Assembly (NCBI RefSeq): GCF_030122805.1
Contig: NZ_CP126080.1
Span: 104,001 to 168,000, forward strand
Origin: Mesobacillus sp. AQ2
GTDB lineage: Bacteria > Bacillota > Bacilli > Bacillales > Cytobacillaceae
Direction: 5' to 3'
DNA length: 64,000 nt
How positions within the stretch are numbered: the first letter of the stretch is position 1; each line of letters begins with the position of its first letter. The position numbers were made by a program, and so were the translations under genes. A model generated the notes under the pieces. That model did not search any database, was not told the origin of the DNA, and saw only the letters and a program-made list of their open reading frames with translations. This document shows, one piece after another, positions 13,510 through 22,554 of the stretch.

Positions 13510-14205
13510 ATGCCTTATCAGGTCATTATTCCTGCTGCAGGTCAGGGCAAGAGGATGGGAGCAGGGAAAAATAAGCTGCTGCTGACGCTCAAAGCAACCC
13601 CAATCCTCATCCACACGCTAAAGGTGTTCGAAGCTGATCCCGAATGCACGGGCATCATTCTTGCAATTCATCCCGATGATGAGCAAGAGTTTAAATCTTT
13701 ATTGAATGAGTATGGTATACATAAGGTATCTTCACTTGTCACCGGCGGAAAGGAAAGGCAGGACAGTGTATACAACGGGCTGATGGCCGTAAGTTCCCTG
13801 GATGGGATCGTGCTTGTGCATGATGCCGCACGCCCATTCATCAAAATTGAGACCATCCACAAGCTCGTGGATGCGGCAAGCAAGGATGGCGGGGCAATCG
13901 TAGCTGTTCCTGTAAAAGATACAATCAAGAAAGCGGCCAACAATCAGGTTTCTGAAACAGTCGAACGCTCCAGTCTGTGGTCCGTCCAGACTCCCCAGGC
14001 TTTTCGCGTCTCTGTTTTGCTCGAAGCGCATAACAAGGCAGCGAGGGAACAGTTCATCGGGACAGATGAATCAAGCCTGGTTGAACGTATCCCCCATCCA
14101 GTGAGCATCATAGAAGGAGACTATGATAATATAAAGCTGACAACACCAGAAGATTTATATTTTGCCGAGGCCATTCTGCGCAAACGGAATGAATCCGGTG
14201 TTTGA
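13510..14205 (+). CDS. ispD: 2-C-methyl-D-erythritol 4-phosphate cytidylyltransferase
   Basis: IspD transfers CMP from CTP to MEP, the third step of the non-mevalonate isoprenoid pathway. The 231-residue product has the nucleotide-binding N terminus PAAGQGKRMGAGKNKLLL, the conserved HDAARPFI and the catalytic-pocket stretch SLWSVQTPQAF. The ATG at 13510 follows AGGAGTTTTCTTT. ispF lies 43 bp downstream, the usual pairing of these two steps. The gene is separated from yacL by the repeat at 13193-13487. Confidence 0.97.
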   Translation: MPYQVIIPAAGQGKRMGAGKNKLLLTLKATPILIHTLKVFEADPECTGIILAIHPDDEQEFKSLLNEYGIHKVSSLVTGGKERQDSVYNGLMAVSSLDGIVLVHDAARPFIKIETIHKLVDAASKDGGAIVAVPVKDTIKKAANNQVSETVERSSLWSVQTPQAFRVSVLLEAHNKAAREQFIGTDESSLVERIPHPVSIIEGDYDNIKLTTPEDLYFAEAILRKRNESGV

Positions 14206-14248
14206 AAATAGAATGGAAAAAACAGCACTTTTAAAGGAGTAATTCACT

Positions 14249-14731
14249 ATGTTTCGAATTGGACAAGGTTTTGATGTGCATCAACTGACGGAAGGACGCC
14301 CGCTGATCATCGGCGGAATCACGATTCCATATGAAAAAGGGCTGCTTGGCCACTCGGATGCTGACGTACTTTTACATACGGTAGCAGATGCATGCCTGGG
14401 GGCAATTGGCGAAGGAGATATCGGCCGGCATTTCCCGGATACGGACCCAGAATTCAAGGACGCCGATTCGGCAAAATTGCTTGAGCATGTATGGAAGATT
14501 GTGAAGGGAAAAGGCTATGAACTCGTCAACATCGACTGCACGATCATCGCCCAGCAGCCAAAGATGGCCCCGCATATTGAAGCGATGCGCGAGAGGATCG
14601 CGGGATTGCTTGAGGGGGAACCGGATCAGGTGAACGTCAAGGCGACGACAACAGAAAAGCTTGGATTCCCGGGCCGAGGTGAAGGGATTGCTTCCCAGGC
14701 AACCGTATTGCTGAAGCAGACAGAGAAATAA
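14249..14731 (+). CDS. ispF: 2-C-methyl-D-erythritol 2,4-cyclodiphosphate synthase
   Basis: IspF is a trimeric zinc enzyme that cyclises CDP-methylerythritol phosphate in the non-mevalonate pathway. The 160 residues contain the metal-binding GFDVHQL (Asp and His), the second histidine in [12 protein letters not shown], the [11 protein letters not shown] signature and the C-terminal [15 protein letters not shown] substrate loop. RBS AAAGGAG precedes the ATG. Downstream, gltX starts after a 73-bp gap. Confidence 0.97.
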   Translation: MFRIGQGFDVHQLTEGRPLIIGGITIPYEKGLLGHSDADVLLHTVADACLGAIGEGDIGRHFPDTDPEFKDADSAKLLEHVWKIVKGKGYELVNIDCTIIAQQPKMAPHIEAMRERIAGLLEGEPDQVNVKATTTEKLGFPGRGEGIASQATVLLKQTEK

Positions 14732-14804
14732 ATTCGGTGCTACTTCCGCTTTATATATTGATAGTGATACAATAATGGACAGCTATATTAGAGGAGGATT
14801 CACT

Positions 14805-16262
14805 ATGTCAGCAGATATCCGGGTGCGTTACGCACCGAGTCCGACTGGACATTTACATATCGGGAATGCCCGTACAGCATTATTCAATTATCTATTCGCA
14901 CGCAACAGAGGCGGAAAGTTCATTATCCGTATTGAAGATACAGATAAAAAACGCAATATCGAAGGCGGAGAGCAGAGCCAATTGAAGTATCTTCAGTGGC
15001 TTGGAATCGACTGGGACGAGAGCGTCGATGTTGGCGGCGAATATGGACCATACCGCCAGTCAGAGCGTAACCACATATATGAGCAATATAATCAGGAGCT
15101 TCTTGATAAAGGTCATGCCTACAAGTGCTATTGCACCGAGGAAGAGCTAGAGGCTGAGCGCGAGGAGCAGGCTGCACGCAATGAGACTCCACATTATTCA
15201 GGGCGCTGCCGCAACCTGACGCCAGAACAGCGCGAGCAGTTTGAACAGGAAGGACTCCAGCCAAGTCTTCGCTTCAAAGTGCCTGCAGGCCAGATCCTGA
15301 AGTTCGATGATATGGTAAAAGGCGACGTGAGCTTTGAATCAGACGGAATGGGTGACTTTGTCATCGTCAAGAAGGATGGCACGCCTACTTACAACTATGC
15401 GGTTGTCATGGATGATCATTTAATGAAGATTTCCCACGTTCTTCGCGGGGATGACCATATCTCCAATACACCGAAGCAGCTTGTGATTTATGAAGCGCTT
15501 GGCTGGGAGCCGCCTGTGTTTGGCCATATGACGCTGATTGTCAACGAAAGCCGCAAAAAGCTGAGCAAGCGTGACGAGTCCATTATCCAGTTCATCGAGC
15601 AGTACGAGGAGCTTGGCTATTTGCCTGAGGCACTGTTCAACTTCATTACCCTGCTTGGATGGTCTCCATCAGGTGAAGAAGAGATTTATTCAAAGGATGA
15701 GTTCATCGAGATTTTCGACCCTGCCAGACTTTCAAAATCTCCGGCTCTCTTTGACCAGCAGAAGCTTGCCTGGATGAACAATCAATATATGAAAAAAGCA
15801 GATCTTGACAGGGTTTTCGAGCTTGCACTGCCGCACCTCGTCAAAGCTGGAAAGGTCAGCGAGAATCGTAGTGCAGAAGAGGAAGCATGGGTACGCAACC
15901 TCATCTCCCTGTATCATGATAAAATGAGCTTCGGAGCGGAAATCGTCGAGATGTCGGATTTATTTTTCCGCGATGAGGTAAACTATGATGAAGAAGCAAA
16001 AGAAGTTCTTGCAGGCGAACAGGTTCCTGAAGTGCTGAAAGCATTCCTTGGAGAAATCGAGCAGCTTGAAGAATTCAAGGCGGATGGAATCAAGGCAGCG
16101 GTGAAGGCGGTCCAAAAAGGTACCGGCCATAAAGGCCAGAAGCTTTTCATGCCGATTCGTGCGGCTGCGACAGGCCAGACACATGGACCGGACCTGATGC
16201 TTGCGATGGAATTGATCGGGAAAGACAAGGTCAAGGAAAGAGTCCAGAAACTTTTGGGCTAA
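14805..16262 (+). CDS. gltX: Glutamyl-tRNA synthetase
   Basis: Class I aminoacyl-tRNA synthetase; in Bacillaceae the enzyme is usually non-discriminating and charges both tRNA-Glu and tRNA-Gln, the latter being corrected by GatCAB. The 485 residues show the HIGH motif as [16 protein letters not shown], a zinc-site-like CYC and GRC region near residues 105-140, and the KMSKS motif as KLSKRD. I chose the ATG at 14805 because AGAGGAGG lies just upstream and the protein then begins [15 protein letters not shown]; the longer in-frame start at 14775 would include that RBS. Confidence 0.97.
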   Translation: MSADIRVRYAPSPTGHLHIGNARTALFNYLFARNRGGKFIIRIEDTDKKRNIEGGEQSQLKYLQWLGIDWDESVDVGGEYGPYRQSERNHIYEQYNQELLDKGHAYKCYCTEEELEAEREEQAARNETPHYSGRCRNLTPEQREQFEQEGLQPSLRFKVPAGQILKFDDMVKGDVSFESDGMGDFVIVKKDGTPTYNYAVVMDDHLMKISHVLRGDDHISNTPKQLVIYEALGWEPPVFGHMTLIVNESRKKLSKRDESIIQFIEQYEELGYLPEALFNFITLLGWSPSGEEEIYSKDEFIEIFDPARLSKSPALFDQQKLAWMNNQYMKKADLDRVFELALPHLVKAGKVSENRSAEEEAWVRNLISLYHDKMSFGAEIVEMSDLFFRDEVNYDEEAKEVLAGEQVPEVLKAFLGEIEQLEEFKADGIKAAVKAVQKGTGHKGQKLFMPIRAAATGQTHGPDLMLAMELIGKDKVKERVQKLLG

Positions 16263-16284
16263 TAACTTTTTTAAGCTCTTTTAG

Positions 16285-16314
16285 TTAACAGAATTTCAAA
16301 AATGTAATATAGTA
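16285..16314 (+). promoter_or_regulatory. Candidate promoter of the cysE-cysS T-box transcript
   Basis: TTAACA, an 18-bp spacer and TATAGT, starting a transcript just before the T-box leader. One -35 base and one -10 base differ from consensus. Confidence 0.5.
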
Positions 16315-16321
16315 AGAGTAA

Positions 16322-16595
16322 TTCTATAAAACCAAAGTGTTGAAGAGGAAAAGTAGAAGAATGACGCTTATTAGAGAGAACCATCACCGGCTGAAAGTGG
16401 TTCAGGCCCCTCATTTTTTGAAATGCGCCTCAGAGTCCCTGTGCGAAAAGGCAAACATAGCCATAGTAGTATTGGGCGGGACCTCCCGTTAACAGGCGGA
16501 AGTTGAGGCCATGCCAGGATTTGAAGGCGGCCTAAACAGAGTGGAACCGCGCATACAAAGCGTCTCTGTCGTTTACGACAGGGGCGCTTTTTTAT
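16322..16595 (+). promoter_or_regulatory. Cysteine-specific T-box riboswitch of cysE-cysS
   Basis: Stem I features are present: AGAGAG near 16373, GGCTGAAAGTGG near 16389, and GAAATGCGCC with the Cys specifier codon TGC at 16424-16426. The T-box itself is CAGAGTGGAACCGCG at 16537-16551. It is followed by a terminator stem AGCGTCTCTGTCG / CGACAGGGGCGCT and a T run ending near 16595. Uncharged tRNA-Cys should stabilise the antiterminator and allow read-through into cysE-cysS. The family, the codon and the downstream genes all agree. Confidence 0.95.
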
Positions 16596-16645
16596 ATGGT
16601 GTACTCCGGGAATAGTCTGAGTGGCCACTTACCGGTCAGATAATC

Positions 16646-16920
16646 ACGGATATGTGCCCGGTCTCAGGGCAAGGGGTGGAAACGGGGCACATAAAGCACC
16701 GATATGTACCCGATCTCAGGCAAAGGGATGAAAACGGGGCACATAAAACACGGATATGTTCCCGGTTTCAGGCAAAGGGATGAAAACGGGGCACATAAAA
16801 CATGGATATATGCCCGGTCTCAGGGCAAAGGGTGGAAACGGGGCACATAAAACACGGATATGTACCCGGTCTCAGGGCAAGGGGTGGAAACGGGGCATAT
16901 AAAACATTGATATGTGCCCG
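16646..16920. repeat. 52-bp tandem repeat array between the T-box and cysE
   Basis: Five full units and a partial sixth begin at 16646, 16698, 16750, 16802, 16854 and 16906, an exact 52-bp period. Each unit runs ACGGATATGTGCCCGG...GGGGTGGAAACGGGGCACATA, and TGTGCCC...GGGGCACA inside it forms a hairpin. Units differ by a few substitutions only. There are no spacers, so it is not CRISPR. The remaining sequence, 16921-17036, shows nothing recognisable before the cysE ribosome-binding site. Confidence 0.95.
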
Positions 16921-17050
16921 AAAAAGCCAGAGGATCAAGATTTCGGTCACATACATCCAAAACAATTGGGTTATAACCAAATCTCCGCTCTAAAGGTGCT
17001 CACAAATGAGCAAATTCCCTATCAGTTTTTAAAAGAAGGAGGGTTTCAAC

Positions 17051-17746
17051 ATGTTTAAAATGATGAAGGAAGATATAGAAGTTGTGTTTGAACAAGATCC
17101 TTCTGCGAGAAGCGCGCTGGAAGTGATTTTGACATATGCTGGATTGCATGCGATCTGGTCTCATCGTTTGGCACATGCTTTCTATAAGCGCAAGTTTTAT
17201 TTTATCGCAAGGGCCATCTCGCAGATCAGCCGCTTTTTTACGGGGGTTGAAATCCATCCGGGAGCAAAGATTGGCAGAAGGTTTTTCATCGATCACGGGA
17301 TGGGCGTCGTCATCGGCGAAACTTGTGAAATCGGTGATAATGTGACGGTGTTCCAGGGGGTTACCCTCGGAGGGACCGGCAAGGAAAAAGGCAAGCGCCA
17401 TCCAACGGTGATGGACAATGCGTTGATTGCGACTGGCGCGAAGGTTTTAGGTTCGATCACGATTGGGGAGAATTCTAAAGTCGGGGCAGGGTCGGTTGTC
17501 CTGAAGGATGTGCCGCCGAACTCTACTGTGGTCGGCATTCCGGGAAAAATCGTCATCCAGGATGGCGTCAGGGTCAAAAAGGACTTCAATCATCGCGATT
17601 TGCCGGACCCTGTTTCTGACCGCTGCCAGGAGATCGAAAAGGAACTGGTTAAACTAAGAAAAGAACTTGAACTAGTGAAATTACAAGAAGAGATTGAAGT
17701 TGTGAAACAAGGAAGGGGCATGGGAAATGGGAATCAAAATTTATAA
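17051..17746 (+). CDS. cysE: Serine O-acetyltransferase
   Basis: CysE makes O-acetylserine from serine and acetyl-CoA, the first step of cysteine synthesis. The 231 residues have an N-terminal helical domain and a left-handed beta-helix of hexapeptide repeats, with [26 protein letters not shown] and the catalytic His-Asp region. The C terminus ([24 protein letters not shown]) looks like a coiled coil and is slightly longer than in B. subtilis (217 aa). RBS GAAGGAGGG precedes the ATG. It overlaps cysS by 20 bp and is under the T-box at 16322-16595, so cysteine supply follows tRNA-Cys charging. Confidence 0.96.
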   Translation: MFKMMKEDIEVVFEQDPSARSALEVILTYAGLHAIWSHRLAHAFYKRKFYFIARAISQISRFFTGVEIHPGAKIGRRFFIDHGMGVVIGETCEIGDNVTVFQGVTLGGTGKEKGKRHPTVMDNALIATGAKVLGSITIGENSKVGAGSVVLKDVPPNSTVVGIPGKIVIQDGVRVKKDFNHRDLPDPVSDRCQEIEKELVKLRKELELVKLQEEIEVVKQGRGMGNGNQNL

Positions 17747-19124
17747 TACACTTACCCGCAATAAAGAAGAGTTTATCCCACTGGAAGAGGGAAAAGTGAA
17801 GATGTATGTCTGCGGACCTACCGTCTATAACTATATCCACATCGGAAATGCCCGTCCGGCTATTGTTTTCGACACGGTGCGCCGCTACCTTGAATTCCGC
17901 GGCTACGAGGTCAGATATATTTCTAATTTTACAGATGTCGATGATAAACTCATCAAAGCCGCGAACGAACTCGGCGAAGATGTACCGACCATCGCTCAGC
18001 GCTTCATCAATGCCTATTTCGAGGATGTCCACGCACTTGGCTGCAAAAAGGCCGATGCACATCCAAGGGTGACCGAGACAATGGATTTGATCATCGAATT
18101 CATCGGTGCCTTGATTGAAAAAGGCTTTGCCTATGAGTCCGGCGGGGATGTCTATTACCGCACGAGGGAATTCGAAGGATACGGTAAGCTTTCCCATCAA
18201 TCGATCGAAGAGCTGAAGGTTGGAGCAAGGATCCAGGTCGGAGAGAAGAAGAAAGACGCACTTGATTTTGTTCTTTGGAAAACAGCAAAGGAAGGCGAGA
18301 TTTCCTGGGACAGTCCTTGGGGCAAAGGCCGTCCGGGATGGCATATCGAGTGCTCGGCAATGGCACGTGAATATCTTGGGGATACAATCGATATCCACGC
18401 AGGAGGCCAGGACCTTGCATTCCCTCACCATGAAAATGAAATCGCCCAGTCAGAGGCGTTGACAGGAAAGACGTTTGCCCGCTACTGGATGCATAATGGT
18501 TATATCAATATCGATAATGAGAAGATGTCCAAATCACTTGGCAATTTTGTCACCGTGCATGACATCATCAAGCAGCATGATCCGCAGGTGTTAAGGTTCT
18601 TCATGCTGTCCGTGCATTATCGCAATCCAATCAACTACAGCGAGGAGCTGCTTGAAAATACGAAGGCTGCCTTCGAGCGCCTGAAGACTTCCTATCAGAA
18701 CCTGAAACACCGCATGGATGCAAGTGCTGAATTGACCGATAACAATCAGGAATGGCTCGATAAAATCGCTGCGCTCCGCAGTCAGTTCATCAAGGAAATG
18801 GACGATGATTTCAATACAGCAAATGGTGTGTCCGTATTGTTCGACCTATCGAAGCTGTCCAATCTGTACCTGATGGAGAAGAATACTTCTGCAGTAGTGA
18901 TCCAGTCATTCATCAATGAATTCGAAGCTTTATTCGGCGTTCTCGGTCTGTCACTGAAGGATGAAGAGCTGTTGGATGAAGAAATCGAGGCACTGATCGA
19001 AAAAAGGACCCAGGCACGGAAGGAAAGGAACTTCCAGCTGGCAGATGAAATCCGTGACCAGCTGAAGGAAATGAACATCATCATTGAGGACACTCCTCAG
19101 GGCATCAGATGGAAAAGAGGCTAA
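17727..19124 (+). CDS. cysS: Cysteinyl-tRNA synthetase
   Basis: Charges tRNA-Cys. The 465 residues contain the first zinc ligand and HIGH region ([19 protein letters not shown]), further zinc ligands in WHIECSAMA and HHENE, and the KMSKSLGN loop. The start at ATG 17727 lies inside the 3' end of cysE and gives [16 protein letters not shown], which matches the family N terminus; translational coupling is likely. Co-transcription with cysE under one Cys T-box links amino acid synthesis to tRNA charging. Confidence 0.97.
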   Translation: MGIKIYNTLTRNKEEFIPLEEGKVKMYVCGPTVYNYIHIGNARPAIVFDTVRRYLEFRGYEVRYISNFTDVDDKLIKAANELGEDVPTIAQRFINAYFEDVHALGCKKADAHPRVTETMDLIIEFIGALIEKGFAYESGGDVYYRTREFEGYGKLSHQSIEELKVGARIQVGEKKKDALDFVLWKTAKEGEISWDSPWGKGRPGWHIECSAMAREYLGDTIDIHAGGQDLAFPHHENEIAQSEALTGKTFARYWMHNGYINIDNEKMSKSLGNFVTVHDIIKQHDPQVLRFFMLSVHYRNPINYSEELLENTKAAFERLKTSYQNLKHRMDASAELTDNNQEWLDKIAALRSQFIKEMDDDFNTANGVSVLFDLSKLSNLYLMEKNTSAVVIQSFINEFEALFGVLGLSLKDEELLDEEIEALIEKRTQARKERNFQLADEIRDQLKEMNIIIEDTPQGIRWKRG

Positions 19125-19532
19125 ATGATGCTGCATTACGAAAAACGAGTGGATGAAAAACAATTGAACAGCCTTGCGCTTGCTTATATGGGTGATGCGG
19201 TGTACGAACTGTATGTCCGGCATCACCTGCTGCACAGCGGGAAGGTGCGGCCGAACCAGCTGCACAAGGAAGCGACCGCTTATGTTTCAGCAAAATCACA
19301 GGCGAAGTACCTCCATAAATTGATGGAAATGGAAGAGCTGTCAGAACATGAGATGGCCATTGTCAGACGGGGCCGCAATGCGAAATCAGGCTCAGTCCCG
19401 AAAAACACCGATGTCCAAACATATCGTTACAGTACAGCCTTTGAGGCCTTGATCGGCTCTTTGCATCTGGCAGGGAATGAAAGACGGATAGAAGAACTGA
19501 TTGCCAAAGTATTTGCACTCGCTGAAGAATAG
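19125..19532 (+). CDS. mrnC: Mini-ribonuclease III
   Basis: Mini-III is a dimeric RNase III catalytic domain without a double-stranded-RNA-binding domain; it trims both ends of the 23S rRNA precursor. The 135 residues show [20 protein letters not shown], with the catalytic acidic residue of the family, and [14 protein letters not shown] near the C terminus. It starts directly after the cysS stop codon. Its substrate helix, the complementary 23S ends at 557 and 3490, is visible in this same window. Confidence 0.95.
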   Translation: MMLHYEKRVDEKQLNSLALAYMGDAVYELYVRHHLLHSGKVRPNQLHKEATAYVSAKSQAKYLHKLMEMEELSEHEMAIVRRGRNAKSGSVPKNTDVQTYRYSTAFEALIGSLHLAGNERRIEELIAKVFALAEE

Positions 19533-19551
19533 ATAGGAGGAAGGGTTCCAG

Positions 19552-20517
19552 ATGAGCCAGAGACAAAAGCAAAAACAGAACCGGAACACCAGGCAGAAGC
19601 AGGATGACGATAAAAACCGGAAACCTGCGCGGAACCTGGCGCAGAAACCGGAAGACAAACCAAAGAGAAAACAAGCCAGGAACCAGGACCATGATACAAA
19701 GCGTGTCCAGAAACCCGCAGTTGGCCGTGACATGAAGCAAAGGCAAAAACCTGAACATGAGCGGGAGCAAAACGAAAACCAGGATTATATCATTGGCAAA
19801 AATCCAGTCATCGAAGCACTGAAATCAGATCGTGACATCAACAAGATCCTGATTGCGGAAGGCTCCCAGAGCGGACAAATGCAACAGGTCATCGGAATGG
19901 CAAGGGAAGCCAATGTCATGGTTCAATTCGTCCCGAAAAAGAAGATCGACCAGCTTGCTGATGGCAATCACCAGGGTGTCATCGCCCAGGTAGCAGCCTA
20001 CGAATATGCGGAGATAGATGATCTGTTCGCGGCAGCGGAAAAGAAAAATGAGGCTCCTTTCTTTTTGCTCCTTGATGAAATTGAGGACCCTCACAATCTT
20101 GGATCAATCATGAGGACAGCTGATGCTTCAGGAGCGCATGGAATTATCATTCCTAAGCGGAGAGCTGTGGGACTGACGTCTACAGTAGCAAAACTATCTA
20201 CGGGTGCAATCGAATATATCCCGGTTGCGAGGGTCACGAATATGGCACAGACAATCGATGAACTGAAGGAACGCGGTGTCTGGATTGCCGGAACCGATGC
20301 ATCGGCGAAACAGGATTATCGCCAAATGGATGGCACATTACCTTTGGGTCTGGTAATTGGCAGCGAAGGAAAAGGCATGGGAAGGCTGATCCGGGATAAA
20401 TGTGATTTCCTATTGAGCCTGCCGATGGCTGGACATGTGACTTCCTTGAATGCATCAGTGGCCGCAGCGCTTTTGATGTATGAAGTTTACCGCAAACGTC
20501 AACCTCTAGGGGAATAG
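19552..20517 (+). CDS. rlmB: 23S rRNA 2'-O-methyltransferase RlmB with a long basic N-terminal extension
   Basis: SpoU/TrmH-family enzyme that methylates a ribose in the 23S peptidyl-transferase region. The substrate-binding domain begins at about residue 76 (DYIIGKNPVIEALKS). The knotted SPOUT domain carries DEIEDPHNLGSIMRTADASG, VIGSEGKGMG and LPMAGHVTSLNASVAAALLMYEV. At 321 residues it is about 70 longer than B. subtilis RlmB (249 aa). The extra N terminus is low-complexity and rich in Gln, Lys, Arg and Asn. The ATG at 19552 has AGGAGGAAGGG upstream; a shorter start at Met61 is possible but has no clear RBS. Confidence 0.92.
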   Translation: MSQRQKQKQNRNTRQKQDDDKNRKPARNLAQKPEDKPKRKQARNQDHDTKRVQKPAVGRDMKQRQKPEHEREQNENQDYIIGKNPVIEALKSDRDINKILIAEGSQSGQMQQVIGMAREANVMVQFVPKKKIDQLADGNHQGVIAQVAAYEYAEIDDLFAAAEKKNEAPFFLLLDEIEDPHNLGSIMRTADASGAHGIIIPKRRAVGLTSTVAKLSTGAIEYIPVARVTNMAQTIDELKERGVWIAGTDASAKQDYRQMDGTLPLGLVIGSEGKGMGRLIRDKCDFLLSLPMAGHVTSLNASVAAALLMYEVYRKRQPLGE

Positions 20518-20519
20518 GA

Positions 20520-21029
20520 ATGGATATCCTGCTTGTTGACGGCTACAATATTATCGGCGCATGGCCGGAACTGGTCAGCCTCAAGAAGAAAGAACTCTCA
20601 GCGGCCAGGGACAGGCTGGTGGAAATCATGGCTGAGTACCAGGCTTATACCGGCTATCGCGTCATCATTGTTTTCGACGCTTATTTTGTATCAGGCACAC
20701 AAAAGAAATATAAAAATTATAAAGTGGATGTAATTTTTACAAAAGAAAATGAAACGGCAGATGAAAGGATTGAAAGGCTGGCAATCGAACTAAGCAACCG
20801 CCAAACGCAAATTCATGTAGCCACCTCAGACTATACCGAGCAATGGGCGATTTTTGGACAGGGAGCCTTACGGAAATCAGCAAGGGAGCTGCTTAATGAA
20901 ACAAATTTAATCAGTAAAAAAATAGAAAAAAGCGTGAAAGTGATCCAGGAAAAGAAGCCAAGTGCAAAGATTCCGCTTACAAAAGAAGTGGCAGAAATTT
21001 TTGAAAAATGGCGCAGAGGAGAGCAATGA
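20520..21029 (+). CDS. rae1: Ribosome-associated endoribonuclease Rae1 (YacP)
   Basis: YacP/Rae1 is a NYN-domain (PIN-like) endonuclease that enters the ribosomal A site and cuts certain mRNAs during translation. The 169 residues contain MDILLVDGYNIIGAWPEL, VIIVFDAYFV and HVATSDYTEQW, which hold the conserved acidic residues. The ATG lies two bases after the rlmB stop codon. Conserved neighbours mrnC, rlmB and yacP form an RNA-metabolism group ahead of sigH. Confidence 0.93.
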   Translation: MDILLVDGYNIIGAWPELVSLKKKELSAARDRLVEIMAEYQAYTGYRVIIVFDAYFVSGTQKKYKNYKVDVIFTKENETADERIERLAIELSNRQTQIHVATSDYTEQWAIFGQGALRKSARELLNETNLISKKIEKSVKVIQEKKPSAKIPLTKEVAEIFEKWRRGEQ

Positions 21030-21033
21030 CCTG

Positions 21034-21063
21034 TTGACGCCTTAAAAAAGCCTGCTGTATAAT
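21034..21063 (+). promoter_or_regulatory. sigH promoter
   Basis: TTGACG, an 18-bp spacer and a perfect TATAAT, 34 bp before the sigH start codon. The corresponding B. subtilis promoter is repressed by AbrB; no operator can be recognised by eye. Confidence 0.8.
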
Positions 21064-21097
21064 ATTTCTAACTGTATGTGCGGGCGGGGGGATCGAA

Positions 21098-21748
21098 ATG
21101 AGTGCTGACATCGGGAATCGTTTAAATGACGCTTATTTATTGCTGGAAGATGAAGAAATTGTTGAAGCAGTTCACAGAGGAGAAAGTGATGCACTTGATT
21201 TTCTGATTCACAAATACAGGAACTTTGTTCGGGCGAAAGCACGTTCATATTTCCTGATTGGAGCAGATAAAGAGGACATCGTGCAGGAAGGAATGATCGG
21301 GCTATATAAAGCAATCCGTGATTTCCGGGAGGACAAGCTAACATCATTCAAAGCATTTGCAGAACTATGCATTACCCGTCAGATCATTACGGCCATCAAG
21401 ACGGCCACAAGGCAAAAACACATCCCGCTTAACTCCTATGTTTCCCTGGACAAGCCGATTTATGATGAAGAATCGGACAGGACACTGATGGATGTTTTAT
21501 CCGGAGCCAAAGTGATGGACCCCGAAGAGTTATTTATCAATCAGGAAGAGTTTGACCAGATTGAAGTGAAAATGTCAGAGCTGCTGAGTGACCTTGAACG
21601 AAAAGTGCTCGCATTGTATTTGGACGGACAATCCTATCAGGAAATTTCCGAAGAGCTGAATCGCCATGTCAAATCCATCGACAACGCGCTTCAGCGTGTG
21701 AAGCGGAAGCTTGAAAGGTATCTTGAACTGAGAGAGCTGTCAGTATAG
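21098..21748 (+). CDS. sigH: RNA polymerase sigma-H factor (Spo0H)
   Basis: Sigma-H directs transition-phase and early sporulation transcription, including spo0A and competence pheromone genes in B. subtilis. The 216 residues contain region 2 (DALDFLIHKYRNFVRAKARS and DIVQEGMIGLYKAIRDF) and region 4 with a helix-turn-helix (YQEISEELNRHVKSIDNALQRVKRKL). The ATG at 21098 follows GGGGGGATCGAA. The promoter at 21034-21063 separates it from rae1, so it is probably transcribed on its own. It supports a spore-forming host. Confidence 0.97.
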   Translation: MSADIGNRLNDAYLLLEDEEIVEAVHRGESDALDFLIHKYRNFVRAKARSYFLIGADKEDIVQEGMIGLYKAIRDFREDKLTSFKAFAELCITRQIITAIKTATRQKHIPLNSYVSLDKPIYDEESDRTLMDVLSGAKVMDPEELFINQEEFDQIEVKMSELLSDLERKVLALYLDGQSYQEISEELNRHVKSIDNALQRVKRKLERYLELRELSV

Positions 21749-21894
21749 GCGAAATTGACGAAAAATAGCCATAAAACTGACTTTTACTCCCAAAAGCTCT
21801 TATTGACACAATCTATCAGCCGTGTTATCTTTTTAAAGATATAATAGATGGCGGTTTCATAGAATTCCGCCTATTGAAGCGGGTGTAGATGTCA

Positions 21895-22044
21895 ATGAAC
21901 AACAAAGTGACTCTTGCTTGTCAGGAATGCGGGTCCCGCAATTATTCCACTACGAGCAACAAGCAAACGCAAACGGAACGGCTGGAGCTGAAAAAGTACT
22001 GCAGCAACTGTGGTGCCCATACAGTTCATAAGGAAACGAAATAA
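21895..22044 (+). CDS. rpmG: 50S ribosomal protein L33, zinc-binding form
   Basis: Small ribosomal protein of 49 residues, beginning [19 protein letters not shown] and ending HKETK. Cysteines C9, C12, C36 and C39 form two CxxC pairs, so this is the zinc-containing paralogue. An in-frame ATG six bases upstream (21889, giving MSMNNK) is an equally possible start. It precedes secE, the common rpmG-secE-nusG arrangement. It is under 60 codons and easily missed. Confidence 0.93.
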   Translation: MNNKVTLACQECGSRNYSTTSNKQTQTERLELKKYCSNCGAHTVHKETK

Positions 22045-22095
22045 GGTTTTCAGATAGATCATCATATGGAATTCCGATAAGTTGGAGGTTACAAA

Positions 22096-22278
22096 ATGCA
22101 GCGCATCACTAAGTTTTTCAGTGAAGTTGGACGTGAAATGAGAAAGGTCAGCTGGCCTAGACGCAAGGAACTGACTCGCTACACGATTACAGTTCTGTCT
22201 ACAGTTGCTTTTGCTGCTCTGTTCTTCGCAGTGTTAGACCTTGGTATTTCTGAATTGATTCGCTTAATTCTTGAATAA
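22096..22278 (+). CDS. secE: Preprotein translocase subunit SecE
   Basis: Essential small subunit that clamps SecY in the Sec translocon. The 60 residues comprise an amphipathic N-terminal helix with the signature EVGREMRKVSWPRRKEL and one membrane span (TVLSTVAFAALFFAVLDLGI). RBS TTGGAGGTTAC precedes the ATG. Unlike the usual tight secE-nusG pair, a terminator-like hairpin and a dispersed repeat lie between this gene and nusG. Confidence 0.97.
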   Translation: MQRITKFFSEVGREMRKVSWPRRKELTRYTITVLSTVAFAALFFAVLDLGISELIRLILE

Positions 22279-22328
22279 CCACTGCACACTCATGGTATAA
22301 TGGAAAATATAAACGCAGGACAAGTTTA

Positions 22329-22354
22329 AAAGCCCGGATAACGGGTTTTTTATT
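22329..22354 (+). terminator. Terminator-like hairpin after secE
   Basis: AAAGCCCG / CGGGTTTTTT with a five-base loop. The stem is short but the T run is good. A TATAAT at 22292-22297 lies just upstream without a clear -35 box. Confidence 0.65.
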
Positions 22355-22391
22355 TGCTTGAAAAAAATTCACCATTACATTAGATGTTGTA

Positions 22392-22508
22392 TAGCTCCAG
22401 TGCCTAGCCCCTCGAGGTCGCTTCGGTCCAGTCAATGAAGTCAAAGAACGACTTCACTGCCTGGCCCTCCAGCGCTTGTCGGGGCTGACCAAGGCACTTA
22501 CGCTTTTC
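22392..22508 (+). repeat. Dispersed palindromic element, copy C, between secE and nusG
   Basis: A 117-bp copy running TAGCTCCAGTGCCTAGCCCC, CTCGAGGTCGCTTCGGTCC, a central GAAGTC-N7-GACTTC hairpin, CTGGCCCTCCAGCGCTTGTC and ACTTACGCTTTTC. AGTGCC near the start pairs with GGCACT near the end, and TAGCCCC with GGGGCTG, so the whole element folds into one long imperfect hairpin. Confidence 0.9.
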
Positions 22509-22554
22509 TAGTGCATTTGGAAATGGGGAGGGACGGACGATTTAGTCCTCGATA

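Noticed and set aside
16646..16920. CRISPR array
   Set aside because: Units are contiguous with no unique spacers and no cas genes nearby.
16768..16980. Frames running through the 52-bp array near cysE
   Set aside because: The repeated peptide follows from the DNA repeat; 52 is not a multiple of 3, so the frame shifts in each unit and no consistent protein repeat results.
17649..18431. 260-codon frame antisense to cysS
   Set aside because: Shadow of a well-supported gene; no start signals or family match.
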